64,000 nt of DNA from SLFH01 sp050486265. Lineage in GTDB: Bacteria > Planctomycetota > Phycisphaerae > Phycisphaerales > UBA1924. A program made the position numbers and the translations under genes. Where the stretch lies: NCBI GenBank assembly GCA_050486265.1, contig JBJHCY010000001.1, forward strand, positions 124,001-188,000. The letters run 5' to 3'. Shown here piece by piece: positions 50,768 to 59,200 of this stretch (positions are counted from its first letter, which is position 1; every line of letters begins with the position of its first letter). The notes under the pieces are model-generated. The model searched no databases and was not told the origin of the DNA. It worked only from the letters and a program-made list of their open reading frames with translations.

Positions 50768-51796
50768 TTGCCCACCGACACCGGCAGACCGCCAGACATG
50801 TCCCTCGCCCACGCGGTCACGATCGACGAGATCCGGGCCGCGGCGGCGCGGATCGAGGGCGTCGCCCATCGCACGCCGGTGATGACCTCGCGCCACCTCG
50901 ACCGGCTCGCGGGGTGCGAGGTGCTGCTCAAGTGCGAGAACTTCCAGCGCACGGGCTCGTTCAAGTTCCGCGGCGCGTACTGCGCGATCCGGGGGATCCG
51001 GGAGCGGGGACAGAGCCGCGGGGCGCTGGCGTACTCCAGCGGGAACCACGCCCAGGGCGTGGCGCTGGCGGCCTCGATGCTCGGCGTGCCCGCGGTGATC
51101 CTGATGCCCGTCAACGCGCCCCGGCTCAAGCTCGAAGCCGCGAAAAACTACCTCGCCAAGGCGCCGGAGGGGAGCGAGGTGGTCACCTTCGACCCCCAGA
51201 CCCAGATCCGCGAGGAAGTCGGACGACAGATGGCCGAGGAGCGGAAGCTCGAACTCCTGCCCGGCTACGACAACCTCGATGTCATCGCCGGCCAGGGCAC
51301 CGTCGCCCTCGAACTCCACGAAGAGGCGGGGCCCCTGGACCGCCTGTATGTCTGCTGCGGCGGGGGCGGGCTGATCTCCGGCTGCGCCATCGCGACGCGG
51401 GCCGTCGCCGACGGGTGCGAGGTCATCGGTGTCGAGCCCGAACTCGGCAACGACGCCGTCATGAGCTTCAGGACCGGAACACTTCACACCGTGCGCAATC
51501 CCCCGACGATCGCCGACGGCGCACGCACGCCCTTTCTGGGCCGCTACACCTTCCCGATGGTCAAGGCCTTCGTGCAGGACATGATGTCGGTGCAGGACGA
51601 AGAACTCGTCGCGGCCATGCGCCTCTGCATGGAACGGATGAAGATCGTCGTCGAGCCCACGGGCGTGCTCGCCCTCGCCGGACTGCTCAGGCACGCACGC
51701 GAGAACCCCGAACTGGTCGAGGGCAAACGGATCGGCGTCACGATCAGCGGCGGCAACATCGATCTGGCCAAGATCGGCGAGTATTTCAGGGACTGA
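50768..51796 (+). CDS. Threonine/serine dehydratase-like PLP enzyme
   Basis: Fold-type II PLP enzyme of the IlvA/TdcB group. The PLP lysine is in FKFRGAYCAI, the phosphate loop is CCGGGGLISG, SSGNHAQGVALA is the substrate loop and TISGGNIDL the last strand. It lacks the C-terminal ACT regulatory domain, so it is a catabolic or racemase-like type. TTG at 50768 is chosen because GCAGGAG lies seven bases upstream; ATG at 50798 has no ribosome site. Serine racemase is an alternative. Confidence 0.85.
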   Translation: MPTDTGRPPDMSLAHAVTIDEIRAAAARIEGVAHRTPVMTSRHLDRLAGCEVLLKCENFQRTGSFKFRGAYCAIRGIRERGQSRGALAYSSGNHAQGVALAASMLGVPAVILMPVNAPRLKLEAAKNYLAKAPEGSEVVTFDPQTQIREEVGRQMAEERKLELLPGYDNLDVIAGQGTVALELHEEAGPLDRLYVCCGGGGLISGCAIATRAVADGCEVIGVEPELGNDAVMSFRTGTLHTVRNPPTIADGARTPFLGRYTFPMVKAFVQDMMSVQDEELVAAMRLCMERMKIVVEPTGVLALAGLLRHARENPELVEGKRIGVTISGGNIDLAKIGEYFRD

Positions 51797-51818
51797 AATC
51801 GCCGGTTTGCGCCATAGA

Positions 51819-52366
51819 CCGTGGCACGGGCGTCCCGCCCGTGCGGAAGCGCTGTCGTAATGCACTTGCTCGTGCCACCGACCTCGGCTCGGCGAGGTCG
51901 GTGCGCCCGATGCGAACTCACGCGATTGGTATCCAACGGCACCGACCTCTTGCAGAGGTCGGTGGCACGGAATGAACCTGCGACCGGCGGCGCCCGGTTC
52001 CGTTCATCAACAAGACTTGTTCGAGAAGTCCCGAAGGGACGCCGGAATGTAGCCACGGGTGGAGGTGTGCGCAGCACACCGGAACCCGTGGAAAGCAGCA
52101 GAAAATTAGTCCGTCCTGAAGGGACGGAGGAATCCGGTTCCGTCCATGCGTGCGGATTGTGTGTGAATTCCTTCACCCCTCCGGGGTGAGTTGTCTTGGG
52201 GGGCAACCCGTGGCTAAAGCCCAGCGTCCCTTCGGGACGCGTCCTTAGGGATGCAAGCAAGTTCGATGCTGCAAGCTTAATCTTCTGGCGGCTTGCCCAG
52301 CAGTGCCTTCTGTTATGGATCAATCAATCGCGGAGAGACACTGGCGGGCAAGCCGCCAGTGCCACA
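51819..52366. repeat. Dense island of palindromic repeat elements
   Basis: A 589-base gene-free gap holding at least eight inverted repeats: GCACGGGCG type (51824-51844), two CACCGACCTC/GAGGTCGGTG elements (51876-51904 and 51940-51964), GTCCC/GGGAC (52033-52044), a compound CCACGGGT...ACCCGTGG hairpin (52057-52090), CCGTCC/GGGACGG (52113-52130), CACCCC/GGGGTG (52174-52188), GCGTCCC/GGGACGC (52224-52240) and a CACTGGCGG element (52339-52361). It resembles the dispersed repeat ornaments of other planctomycete genomes. No ORF of quality is present. Confidence 0.85.
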
Positions 52367-52385
52367 GGTCTTCACCCGAGTCCCC

Positions 52386-53207
52386 TTACCGCTTCTTCCC
52401 CTTCACCGTCAGGCGCACAGGGTGGCCGAACCACGCGTTGACGCCGTCGGGCCCGGGGTAGTGCTCGGCGTGGGTCTTCTCGACCTGTTCCATCCCGCTG
52501 TTGAAAGGCGCCCAACCGCCGTCGATATCGGGGAAGTCGGTCTTGCAGTTGTCGCACTTTTTGTCGGGCATGAAGCGGATCGGGCACCAGAACGACTCGA
52601 CATTCCGCAGCATCTCCGAGCCCAGCGACCACACCCCCGTCATCCAGTCGCAGTAGAGGCACCAGATCATGTCGTGCCCGACAAGCCCATCGAACTTGTG
52701 GCGGCTGACGCTCACCCACTCCGAATGCTTGTACTTCGGCAGCCGGACCAGCCAGGTCAGGGGTGGGTAGACGATGTACTGGGCGATGCGGATGACGGCG
52801 AAGATCGGCACCGCCCACGCCGTCCACCAGACCGCCGCGTGGTTGCGCAGCGGGCCGACCGTGCGGTTGATCTGCTTGACGATCCGCGGACCCCTCACCG
52901 CCTCGCGGTGGGCCATCTCGTGCAGGACGGTCCAGACGCAGACGGTCAGCACCTGCCCGGCGACCGCCGCCACAAGCCCGCCGAGGCCGACCCAGAACCC
53001 GGCGTCAAAGGTCGAGCGGACGGCCATCCAGGGCCCGACAAACAGCGGCAGCACCGTGAAGTACAGGATGAACACATCCAGCCCCGGCGCCTTGCTGAGC
53101 CACTCGGTCACGCCCTTGAACCCGAACTTGGGCAGCGCGTGCAGCAGGCCCGCAACGAGCAGCAACGATCCGGCGACCGACAACGCGATCCACAGGTAGA
53201 TGAGCAT
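52386..53207 (-). CDS. Membrane protein of unknown function with paired cysteines
   Basis: ATG at 53207 opens a 273-residue protein with about four hydrophobic segments (YLWIALSVAGSLLLVAGLLH, VFILYFTVLPLFVG, LGGLVAAVAGQVLTVCVW, IFAVIRIAQYIVYPPL) and the sequence VLHEMAHRE, which looks like a HExxH-related metal site (H-E-x-x-H). The C-terminal part has Cys pairs (WCLYCDWMTG, FWCPIRF, KKCDNCKTDF), suggesting a zinc or disulfide-rich domain. I do not recognise the family. It lies between two palindrome islands, divergent from tag. Confidence 0.7.
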   Translation of the reverse strand: MLIYLWIALSVAGSLLLVAGLLHALPKFGFKGVTEWLSKAPGLDVFILYFTVLPLFVGPWMAVRSTFDAGFWVGLGGLVAAVAGQVLTVCVWTVLHEMAHREAVRGPRIVKQINRTVGPLRNHAAVWWTAWAVPIFAVIRIAQYIVYPPLTWLVRLPKYKHSEWVSVSRHKFDGLVGHDMIWCLYCDWMTGVWSLGSEMLRNVESFWCPIRFMPDKKCDNCKTDFPDIDGGWAPFNSGMEQVEKTHAEHYPGPDGVNAWFGHPVRLTVKGKKR

Positions 53208-53271
53208 GCGCCGAGGATACCCGGCCCGGGGGCCGGGCGCAATGATCGGGTCCCCCGCCGGAGGACGACCC

Positions 53272-53859
53272 ATGCCAGCACCCGCCCCGACGCCCGAGCC
53301 CTCCCGCTGCCCCTGGTGCGGGGACGACCCGCTGTATGTCCGCTACCACGACAAGGAGTGGGGGATCCCCTCCCGCGACGAGACCCACCTCTTCGAGATG
53401 CTCTGCCTGGAGGGCCAGCAGGCCGGCCTGAGCTGGATCACCGTCCTCCGAAAACGCGAGCGCTACCGCGAGGTCTTCTGCGGCTTCGACCCAGACGCGA
53501 TCGCCCGGCAGGGCGAACGACTCGTCGAACAGGCTCTGCAAGACCCCGGCGTGATCCGCCATCGCTGCAAGCTCGAAGCGATCGTCGCCAACGCCAACGC
53601 GACACGCCGCCTGCGCGAAGAGGTCGGCCCGCTGAGCGAGCACCTCTGGTCGTTCGTGGGCGGCGAGCCGGTGCTCAACCGCCTGCGGTCACTGAAAGAC
53701 GCCCCCGCCAAGACGCCCGTTTCCGAGGCGATGAGCAAAGACCTCAAACGCCGCGGCTTCGCATTCGTCGGCCCGACCACCTGCTACGCCTTCATGCAGG
53801 CGGTCGGCATGGTCAACGACCATCTGGTCTCGTGCTTCAGGCATCCCGAGGCGGGATAG
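53272..53859 (+). CDS. tag: DNA-3-methyladenine glycosylase I
   Basis: A 195-residue base-excision repair enzyme. Zn-binding Cys and the family start RCPWCGDDPLYVRYHDKEWG are intact, with LFEMLCLEGQQAGLSWITVL and FVGPTTCYAFMQAVGMVNDH. GGAGG lies seven bases before ATG at 53272. It stands alone, flanked by the unknown membrane gene and a palindrome island. Confidence 0.95.
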   Translation: MPAPAPTPEPSRCPWCGDDPLYVRYHDKEWGIPSRDETHLFEMLCLEGQQAGLSWITVLRKRERYREVFCGFDPDAIARQGERLVEQALQDPGVIRHRCKLEAIVANANATRRLREEVGPLSEHLWSFVGGEPVLNRLRSLKDAPAKTPVSEAMSKDLKRRGFAFVGPTTCYAFMQAVGMVNDHLVSCFRHPEAG

Positions 53860-53929
53860 GGCGCATCGCGATCTTGACTTCGGATGAAGCGGTCGACGGT
53901 GTACTCATCAGCTCATCGGATGATCGCCG

Positions 53930-54200
53930 GGATCGCCCCCGCTCCGAAGGAGCGGATGAACCTTGCCACGGGCGCTGCGAGGCGCAGCCGAGCAAGCCCG
54001 TGGATAGTGGCAAAAGTGAATCCGCCCTGACAGGGCGGAGGAATCCCCACTTCTTCCAGCGTGAAGAAGTCATATCGAGGGCAAGATCCATTCCATCGCC
54101 CTTTCAGGGCTCGGCGGAAGACAAAGCCCTCCACGGGTTACGCGTCACGCGATGCTGCGCATCGCGCGGCGCTTCACCCGTGGCAAGGATCCGGCGCTCC
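53930..54200. repeat. Second palindromic repeat island
   Basis: The 401-base gap between tag and sixA holds CGCTCCGAAGGAGCG (53940), a CCACGGGC...GCCCGTGG compound hairpin near 53967-54003, CCGCCCTGACAGGGCGG near 54024, CGCCCTTTCAGGGC near 54099, a 53-base hairpin with arms CCACGGGT/ACCCGTGG (54131-54183) and GCTCCTTCGGAGC near 54200. No gene was found in it. Confidence 0.8.
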
Positions 54201-54260
54201 TTCGGAGCGGTTTGGATTGGGGCGCACGCAAGGGGCGAGATCGTCTGCTGAAATCTTTGA

Positions 54261-54740
54261 TCAATCATCAAACCGCAGCGAATCGACCAGCTTGGCGCTG
54301 CCGATCAGGCTGCGTTCGGGATCAAGCGTCAGCACCAGCGCCTGGCCGGTCCGCACGGCCGGGGGCGGGGCGCCCGGGCCGCCCGTCAGGGTCGCCGCGG
54401 CGATCTGCAGCTGCGGGTTGTGCCCGATCAGCGCGAGCGCCCGCTCGCCCAGGTGTTCGTCGAGCACATCGAGCAACGCCGACACGGGCCGATCGACACG
54501 CAGCCCCTCATCAAACAGCAGCGGCACCGCCATCGAATCGAGCAGCCTCGCCGCCGTCTGGCGCGCACGCAGCGTCGGGCTAACCACCAGCAGCGAGGGC
54601 GGGAACTCCATCGCCGAGAGCGCCGGTCCGAGACGGAGCGCCTGGCGCTCCCCGCGCGGGAGCAGCGGCCGGTCTTCGTCGCGTCCGGTGGGTGACTCGG
54701 GGTCGGCTTTGCCGTGGCGGATGAGGTAGAGGGTCAGCAC
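54261..54740 (-). CDS. sixA: Phosphohistidine phosphatase, SixA type
   Basis: A 159-residue histidine-phosphatase fold protein. The catalytic RHG is at residues 8-10 (YLIRHGKADP) and the second His in LALIGHNPQL. RARQTAARLL and EGLRV are also conserved. The length fits SixA, not phosphoglycerate mutase. GTG start. Downstream of and same strand as the asparaginase and lipoprotein genes, with a 39-base gap. Confidence 0.88.
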   Translation of the reverse strand: MLTLYLIRHGKADPESPTGRDEDRPLLPRGERQALRLGPALSAMEFPPSLLVVSPTLRARQTAARLLDSMAVPLLFDEGLRVDRPVSALLDVLDEHLGERALALIGHNPQLQIAAATLTGGPGAPPPAVRTGQALVLTLDPERSLIGSAKLVDSLRFDD

Positions 54741-54779
54741 GATCTGGGCCTTGCTGCTTACGGGATTGGGTGAGCTGAT

Positions 54780-55319
54780 CTACGCGGGGGAGTGGTCCGC
54801 GGACACGAATGTCCCCGCGTCGCGGTCCTTGCGGACGCCGGGAAACCGCAGCGCCCGCCCGTGGGCGACGCACCAGACGCCGGGTTCGAGCACGCCGGCG
54901 CCGAAGAGCGCCTCGGTGAGGTTCTGCAGCGCGTCGGAGCGGACCATCTCGAACGGACGCATCGCCCCGGTCAGCACGATCGGCACGCGGGGCTCGGGGA
55001 TCTCGCTGAGCAGGAGCTCGCCGGTTTTTTCGAGTGTGTCGGTGCCGTGAAGGATCACGATCCCGTCGGCCACCGCCCGCTCGGCGCTGTCTGCGGCGCC
55101 CGTCGCCTTGACGACATCGACGATCCGGCGCCGGTCGGCGTCGGTGAGCATCAGGCTGTCTTTGCTCAAAAGCTCGATGATGTTGATCGAGGTCTGCTCC
55201 AGGCGCAGGCGCCTGAGCATCCGGCGGATGATCGAGGCGCGGTTGTCGAGCACGCCGGTGCGCTCGTCGTAGGTCTTCTCGATCGTGCCGCCGGTGGTGA
55301 TGATCGTCAGGTGGCGCAT
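54780..55319 (-). CDS. Short asparaginase-domain protein
   Basis: Residues 1-179 contain the N-terminal asparaginase/glutaminase motifs only: TIITTGGTIEKTY with the nucleophile Thr, and ILHGTDTLEKTGELL with the second catalytic Thr-Asp. The usual C-terminal domain (about 130 residues) is absent. Such single-domain proteins of about 160-180 residues exist in other bacteria, so this is probably complete. ATG at 55319 is followed by a normal frame and the next gene upstream ends eight bases away. Confidence 0.8.
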   Translation of the reverse strand: MRHLTIITTGGTIEKTYDERTGVLDNRASIIRRMLRRLRLEQTSINIIELLSKDSLMLTDADRRRIVDVVKATGAADSAERAVADGIVILHGTDTLEKTGELLLSEIPEPRVPIVLTGAMRPFEMVRSDALQNLTEALFGAGVLEPGVWCVAHGRALRFPGVRKDRDAGTFVSADHSPA

Positions 55320-55327
55320 GGGCGGTC

Positions 55328-55879
55328 TCAGTCGTTCCTGCGGTAGAAGACGGCTCTGAAGGCGTAGTACGCCCGCTCTCTGACGACCGGGACATAGGTC
55401 GTCGAGGTTCCGCGCCGGCGGAACTCGGTCCGGCGTCCCTCGGCGTCGCGCCGTGAGCGGTAGGTCGCCGAGTCGGTCTCGAAGACGGGGCGGAGGTCGG
55501 TGTCGAGCTCGGTGTGCAGAAGCCGCAGACCCCACACGACGCGGTCGGCCCCGATCTCGGCTCCGAAACGCCGGAGGTCGGCCTCGATGGCGGTGGTGTA
55601 CCGGGCGGTCATCGAGGCGTGGCCGATCACCTCGTGCCCAGAGAGCCCGTCTTCGGGCGAGAGCTCGTCAAACTCGGCCAGTTCGAGCACCGGCGACGCC
55701 CCGGACACACGCCCGAGTTCGCCCGTCTGCACGAACGCCTTGGGCCACGGGTTCACGGCGCACCCGCCCAGCGAGACCAGCATGCCTCCCAGAACGCCGC
55801 CAAGAACAATGCACAGCAAGGTCCGAAAGCCGGAAGGCTTCAGATGGCCGGGCAAAGGCGATGGAGCGGGCTCGATCAC
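55328..55879 (-). CDS. Lipoprotein of unknown function
   Basis: A 183-residue product with a GTG start. The signal peptide ends in a lipobox (VSLGGC), preceded by LLCIVLGGVLGGMLV. The mature part has no recognised domain. It carries two charged regions with TARYTTAIEADLRRFG and a C-terminal YAFRAVFYRRND. It overlaps no neighbour; the asparaginase gene starts eight bases downstream on the same strand, so they may be co-transcribed. Confidence 0.6.
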   Translation of the reverse strand: MIEPAPSPLPGHLKPSGFRTLLCIVLGGVLGGMLVSLGGCAVNPWPKAFVQTGELGRVSGASPVLELAEFDELSPEDGLSGHEVIGHASMTARYTTAIEADLRRFGAEIGADRVVWGLRLLHTELDTDLRPVFETDSATYRSRRDAEGRRTEFRRRGTSTTYVPVVRERAYYAFRAVFYRRND

Positions 55880-55912
55880 GGCAGGATTCTATCCGGTGAT
55901 ACCATTGCCCCG

Positions 55913-57328
55913 ATGCCCTCCGGCTCGATCCCATCACCCCTCCGCCAGGCACACTCCAGTGTCGACGACCGCTGCGTCCCGCTGCGGGCGGGCGAGCTCG
56001 TCGATGTGCTCGCCCGCGACCGGCGAACGCTGGAAGGCATGGGCCACGAGATCCGGCGTGTCGCCGGCGCGATCGGGCTCGTGGTTACGCAGGAAGCCGC
56101 CTCCTTCGAGGAACAGATCGACGACCTCTACGACGCGTTCAACCCCGAGTCCGACTCGCTCTCGATCGGGCGCGACACCGCTCACGGAGGCGAGGCCGCG
56201 TTCCAGGAGCTCCGGCGCAGGGGCGAGTACCTCCTCCGGCGCGCGAACTTCCACAAGCTCACCGGCGACGAGATGCAGGAGGCGATCCTCGCCGGGCAAA
56301 TCACCGGCCTGCGCGTCAAGCTCGACGAAGACCGCCTCGACATGCTCTCGGTCTGGGTGCGCGGGCGGGCCTGGAGCTCGCGGACGGCCCGCAGCTGGAA
56401 GAGCCCCTTCAAAGGCCGCGTCGAGCCGATGCCGCTCTTCCGGCGCGTGCTCGTCTTCGCCCGACTCAAGGACGATCCGGCGATCCACCTGAAGATGTTC
56501 CGCGAGATCCCGCTCTCGGGGCTCGAAGCCCTGCTCCCCCACGCACGGGCGAAGATGGGCTGGACGGACCGCATGCAGGCCTTCGCCGGCGCCGGCGGCG
56601 TCATCGGCTCGACCGTCTGGCGACTCTCGAAGATGGGCATCCGCTTCACTTCGATCGGCGGGCGCTTCGTACTGCGGACGCAGATCCTCTGGATGGTCGC
56701 CTTCGCCCTCGTGCTGCTCCTGTTCCGGGCCGTCTTCGGCTTCAAACGCGCCAAAGACAAGCGCGACACCCAGCGGACGCGCCACCTCTACTTCCAGAAC
56801 ATGTCCAACAACGCGGGCGTCATCCACACGCTCACCACCATGGTCGCCCAGGAAGAGCAGAAGGAAGTTGTCCTGGCGTGGACGCTCTGCGCCGCCGCAG
56901 AACGCGGGCTCGTCGACAAGATCCAGAGCGAGGACGACCTCCGCGATCGCGTCGGTCGCTACATCGCCCGGCGGTTCGGCGTCCGCATCCGCTTCGACGC
57001 CAAGGACGCCTGCGAGGCGCTCGGGCGGATGGGGCTCTGGGCCGACCGTGCGGCGTTCAGGGTCCTCCCCGCCTCCGAGAGCGTCGCGGTGCTCATGGAC
57101 CACTACCGCCACCAGGCCACCATCGACCACCACTTCACCCGGCTCGAAGAGGACGACGAACAGAGTGAGGCGGTGCTGCGCCAGCCCGACACCGAGTCGC
57201 CACAGGACAAGGACGGAAGCGACAAGAGCCCGGCGCCGGGCGACGCCCCGCTCCCCCAGCCCGCCGGCACGCAGGGCCGACCACGAACCCCGTTCAAACC
57301 CGCACGCACGGAGGTGCGCGAATGCTGA
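55913..57328 (+). CDS. DUF3754 (TMEM143-like) protein
   Basis: A 471-residue protein. The central part has MPLFRRVLVFARLKD, IHLKMFREIPLSGLEALLPH, a membrane-near segment (ILWMVAFALVLLLFRAVFGF) and TRHLYFQNMSNNAGVI, then QEEQKEVVLAWTL, which match the DUF3754/transmembrane protein 143 family. The C-terminal 60 residues are low-complexity. The function of the family is unknown. There is no good ribosome site at ATG 55913. It overlaps the next gene by seven bases, so the two are coupled. Confidence 0.75.
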   Translation: MPSGSIPSPLRQAHSSVDDRCVPLRAGELVDVLARDRRTLEGMGHEIRRVAGAIGLVVTQEAASFEEQIDDLYDAFNPESDSLSIGRDTAHGGEAAFQELRRRGEYLLRRANFHKLTGDEMQEAILAGQITGLRVKLDEDRLDMLSVWVRGRAWSSRTARSWKSPFKGRVEPMPLFRRVLVFARLKDDPAIHLKMFREIPLSGLEALLPHARAKMGWTDRMQAFAGAGGVIGSTVWRLSKMGIRFTSIGGRFVLRTQILWMVAFALVLLLFRAVFGFKRAKDKRDTQRTRHLYFQNMSNNAGVIHTLTTMVAQEEQKEVVLAWTLCAAAERGLVDKIQSEDDLRDRVGRYIARRFGVRIRFDAKDACEALGRMGLWADRAAFRVLPASESVAVLMDHYRHQATIDHHFTRLEEDDEQSEAVLRQPDTESPQDKDGSDKSPAPGDAPLPQPAGTQGRPRTPFKPARTEVREC

Positions 57329-59190
57329 TCACACGCAAGATCGGGAAACTCATCCGCGGAAAGACCACGCCCTTCCAGATCGTGCTCGCCACGACACTGG
57401 GCGCGATGATCGGCTTCGTGCCCGGCTTCGGCCAGGCGCCCGGCCTCCTCATCGCGCTGGTGCTGCTCCTGGTCGTGCTCAACGCCAACCTCTTCCTGGC
57501 GATGATCTCGGCCGGTGTTTTCAAGCTCGTGGCGCTGGCGATCCTGCCCGTGAGCTTCCATGTCGGGCGCGTGCTGCTCGACGGCCCGACACGCCCGCTC
57601 TTCGAGTGGGCGATCAACGCCCCCGTCCTCGCCTTCTTCGGCTTCGAGTTCTACGCCAACACCGGCGGGCAGCTCATCGCGATCGTGCTCGGCGTCGCCA
57701 GCGGCCTTCTGCTCGTCAAGCTCCTTTCGGACTACCGCAAAAGAATGTCGAAGCTCGAACAGGGTTCAGACCGCTACAAGAAGCTCGCCTCAAACCCCTT
57801 CGCCCGCTTTACCACATGGCTCCTGCTCGGCAAGAGCAAGGGCAAGAAGTCCTACGAAGATCTGCTCAAGAAAAAGGTCGGCCTGCCGATCCGCCCCGTC
57901 GGTGTCGCCCTGGTGCTCGTCTTGCTGGTGGTCGGCTTCCTGGCCCGAGGCCTGCTCGCAGAGCCGATCCTCACCCGAACCGCCAAGCACGCGATGGAGC
58001 GGGCCAACGGCGCCACCGTCGACATCGAGAGCGTCTCGCTGAACATCCGCGACGGACGCGTCACTGTCGCCCGCCTGGCGATGGCCGACGCCGCAGACCT
58101 CGACAAGGACCTCTTCCGAGCCGACACGCTCGAAGCGCTGGTCGACACGGCCGACCTGCTCCGCGGACGCTTCGCCGTCGACCGCGTCACCGTCCGCGAG
58201 GCGTTCAGCGGGCGCGATCGTGAGACGCCGGGCGTGCTGATCGGGCGCGAGCCCAGGCCCGACCCAGACCCAGGCCCCGGCAAGACCATCGAGGACTATG
58301 TCAAAGACGCCGAGCTCTGGTACGACCGCCTCCGCCAGATCGAACGCTGGCTCGAAAAGATCGGCGAGAAGACCGACGACGAGCCGACCGACCCCGTCGG
58401 CGACGAAGACCGCGAGACCCTCCGCGAGCGTCTGGAACGGCGCGCCGCCGAGCTCGGCTACGCCCGCGTCCGCGCCGACCACCTCATGCAGGACGCCCCG
58501 AAGTTCATCGTCCGCGAGATCGAGATCGACGGGCTCATCATCGAGGCGATGCCCGACGAGCCGGTCCGCCTGGTCGCACGCTCGCTCTCGACCCACCCGC
58601 ACCTCGTCGACGAGGCGCCGACCATCGACTTCCGGTCGATCAATGAAACGCTGGTCTTCAACGCCGCGCTCCGCGAGGCCAGCCGCGCCGGCGGCGCAAA
58701 CACCCTCACCTTCGTCCGCAGGGGCCTGAGCGCCGACCAGGTCTCCGGCATGCTCCTGCCGCAGGACTGGACGGGCGGGCGCCCGCTTCTCGAAGGCGGC
58801 ACACTCGATGTCTCCCTCGACGGCGGCTTCGGCCTCGCCGGGGGCGTCCGCCTGGACATGCCCCTCAATGTCGATTTCCACAACACCAAGCTCCAGCTCC
58901 CCCAGGTCGGCGCGACCGACCTCAACGAAATGAGCCTGCCTCTGCTCGTCCGCGGACGCATCAGCGCTCCGCGCATCAGCGTCGAGGACGACGCCCTCGT
59001 CCGCGCACTCCGCCAGGCGGGCGAGCAGCGGGCCGCAGAGCTCATCGGCGAGCAGGCCGACAGGATCACAGACGAGGCCGAACGCAGGATCCGCGACGCT
59101 GTCGGCGAGGAAGCGGGCGAACGGCTCAGGGGCCTCCTGCCAGGCCAGCGCCGTGAACGCGACCGCAACGACAGCGGCGGGGGAGGCTGA
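57322..59190 (+). CDS. Fusion of TIGR03546-like membrane domain and TIGR03545-like (AsmA-related) domain
   Basis: A 622-residue protein. Residues about 1-150 are a helix-rich membrane domain (KTTPFQIVLATTLGAMIGFV, then GVFKLVALAILPVSFHVG) of the TIGR03546 kind. After IRPVGVALVLVLLVVGFL, residues about 195-615 form a periplasmic AsmA-like domain (GATVDIESVSLNIRDGRVTV, LFRADTLEALVDTADLLRGR). Both families are usually separate neighbouring genes, so the fusion supports a joint role, perhaps in envelope lipid or cofactor transfer. Function is unknown. It overlaps the DUF3754 gene. Confidence 0.72.
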   Translation: MLITRKIGKLIRGKTTPFQIVLATTLGAMIGFVPGFGQAPGLLIALVLLLVVLNANLFLAMISAGVFKLVALAILPVSFHVGRVLLDGPTRPLFEWAINAPVLAFFGFEFYANTGGQLIAIVLGVASGLLLVKLLSDYRKRMSKLEQGSDRYKKLASNPFARFTTWLLLGKSKGKKSYEDLLKKKVGLPIRPVGVALVLVLLVVGFLARGLLAEPILTRTAKHAMERANGATVDIESVSLNIRDGRVTVARLAMADAADLDKDLFRADTLEALVDTADLLRGRFAVDRVTVREAFSGRDRETPGVLIGREPRPDPDPGPGKTIEDYVKDAELWYDRLRQIERWLEKIGEKTDDEPTDPVGDEDRETLRERLERRAAELGYARVRADHLMQDAPKFIVREIEIDGLIIEAMPDEPVRLVARSLSTHPHLVDEAPTIDFRSINETLVFNAALREASRAGGANTLTFVRRGLSADQVSGMLLPQDWTGGRPLLEGGTLDVSLDGGFGLAGGVRLDMPLNVDFHNTKLQLPQVGATDLNEMSLPLLVRGRISAPRISVEDDALVRALRQAGEQRAAELIGEQADRITDEAERRIRDAVGEEAGERLRGLLPGQRRERDRNDSGGGG

Positions 59191-59200
59191 TCCGCCCGCC

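Noticed and set aside
51797..52385. Palindrome island as a CRISPR array
   Set aside because: The hairpins differ in sequence and spacing; there is no regular direct repeat or spacer pattern and no cas genes.
53860..53930. Short open frames running from the tag gene end into the second island
   Set aside because: They are composed of repeat sequence read in random frames and have no ribosome sites.
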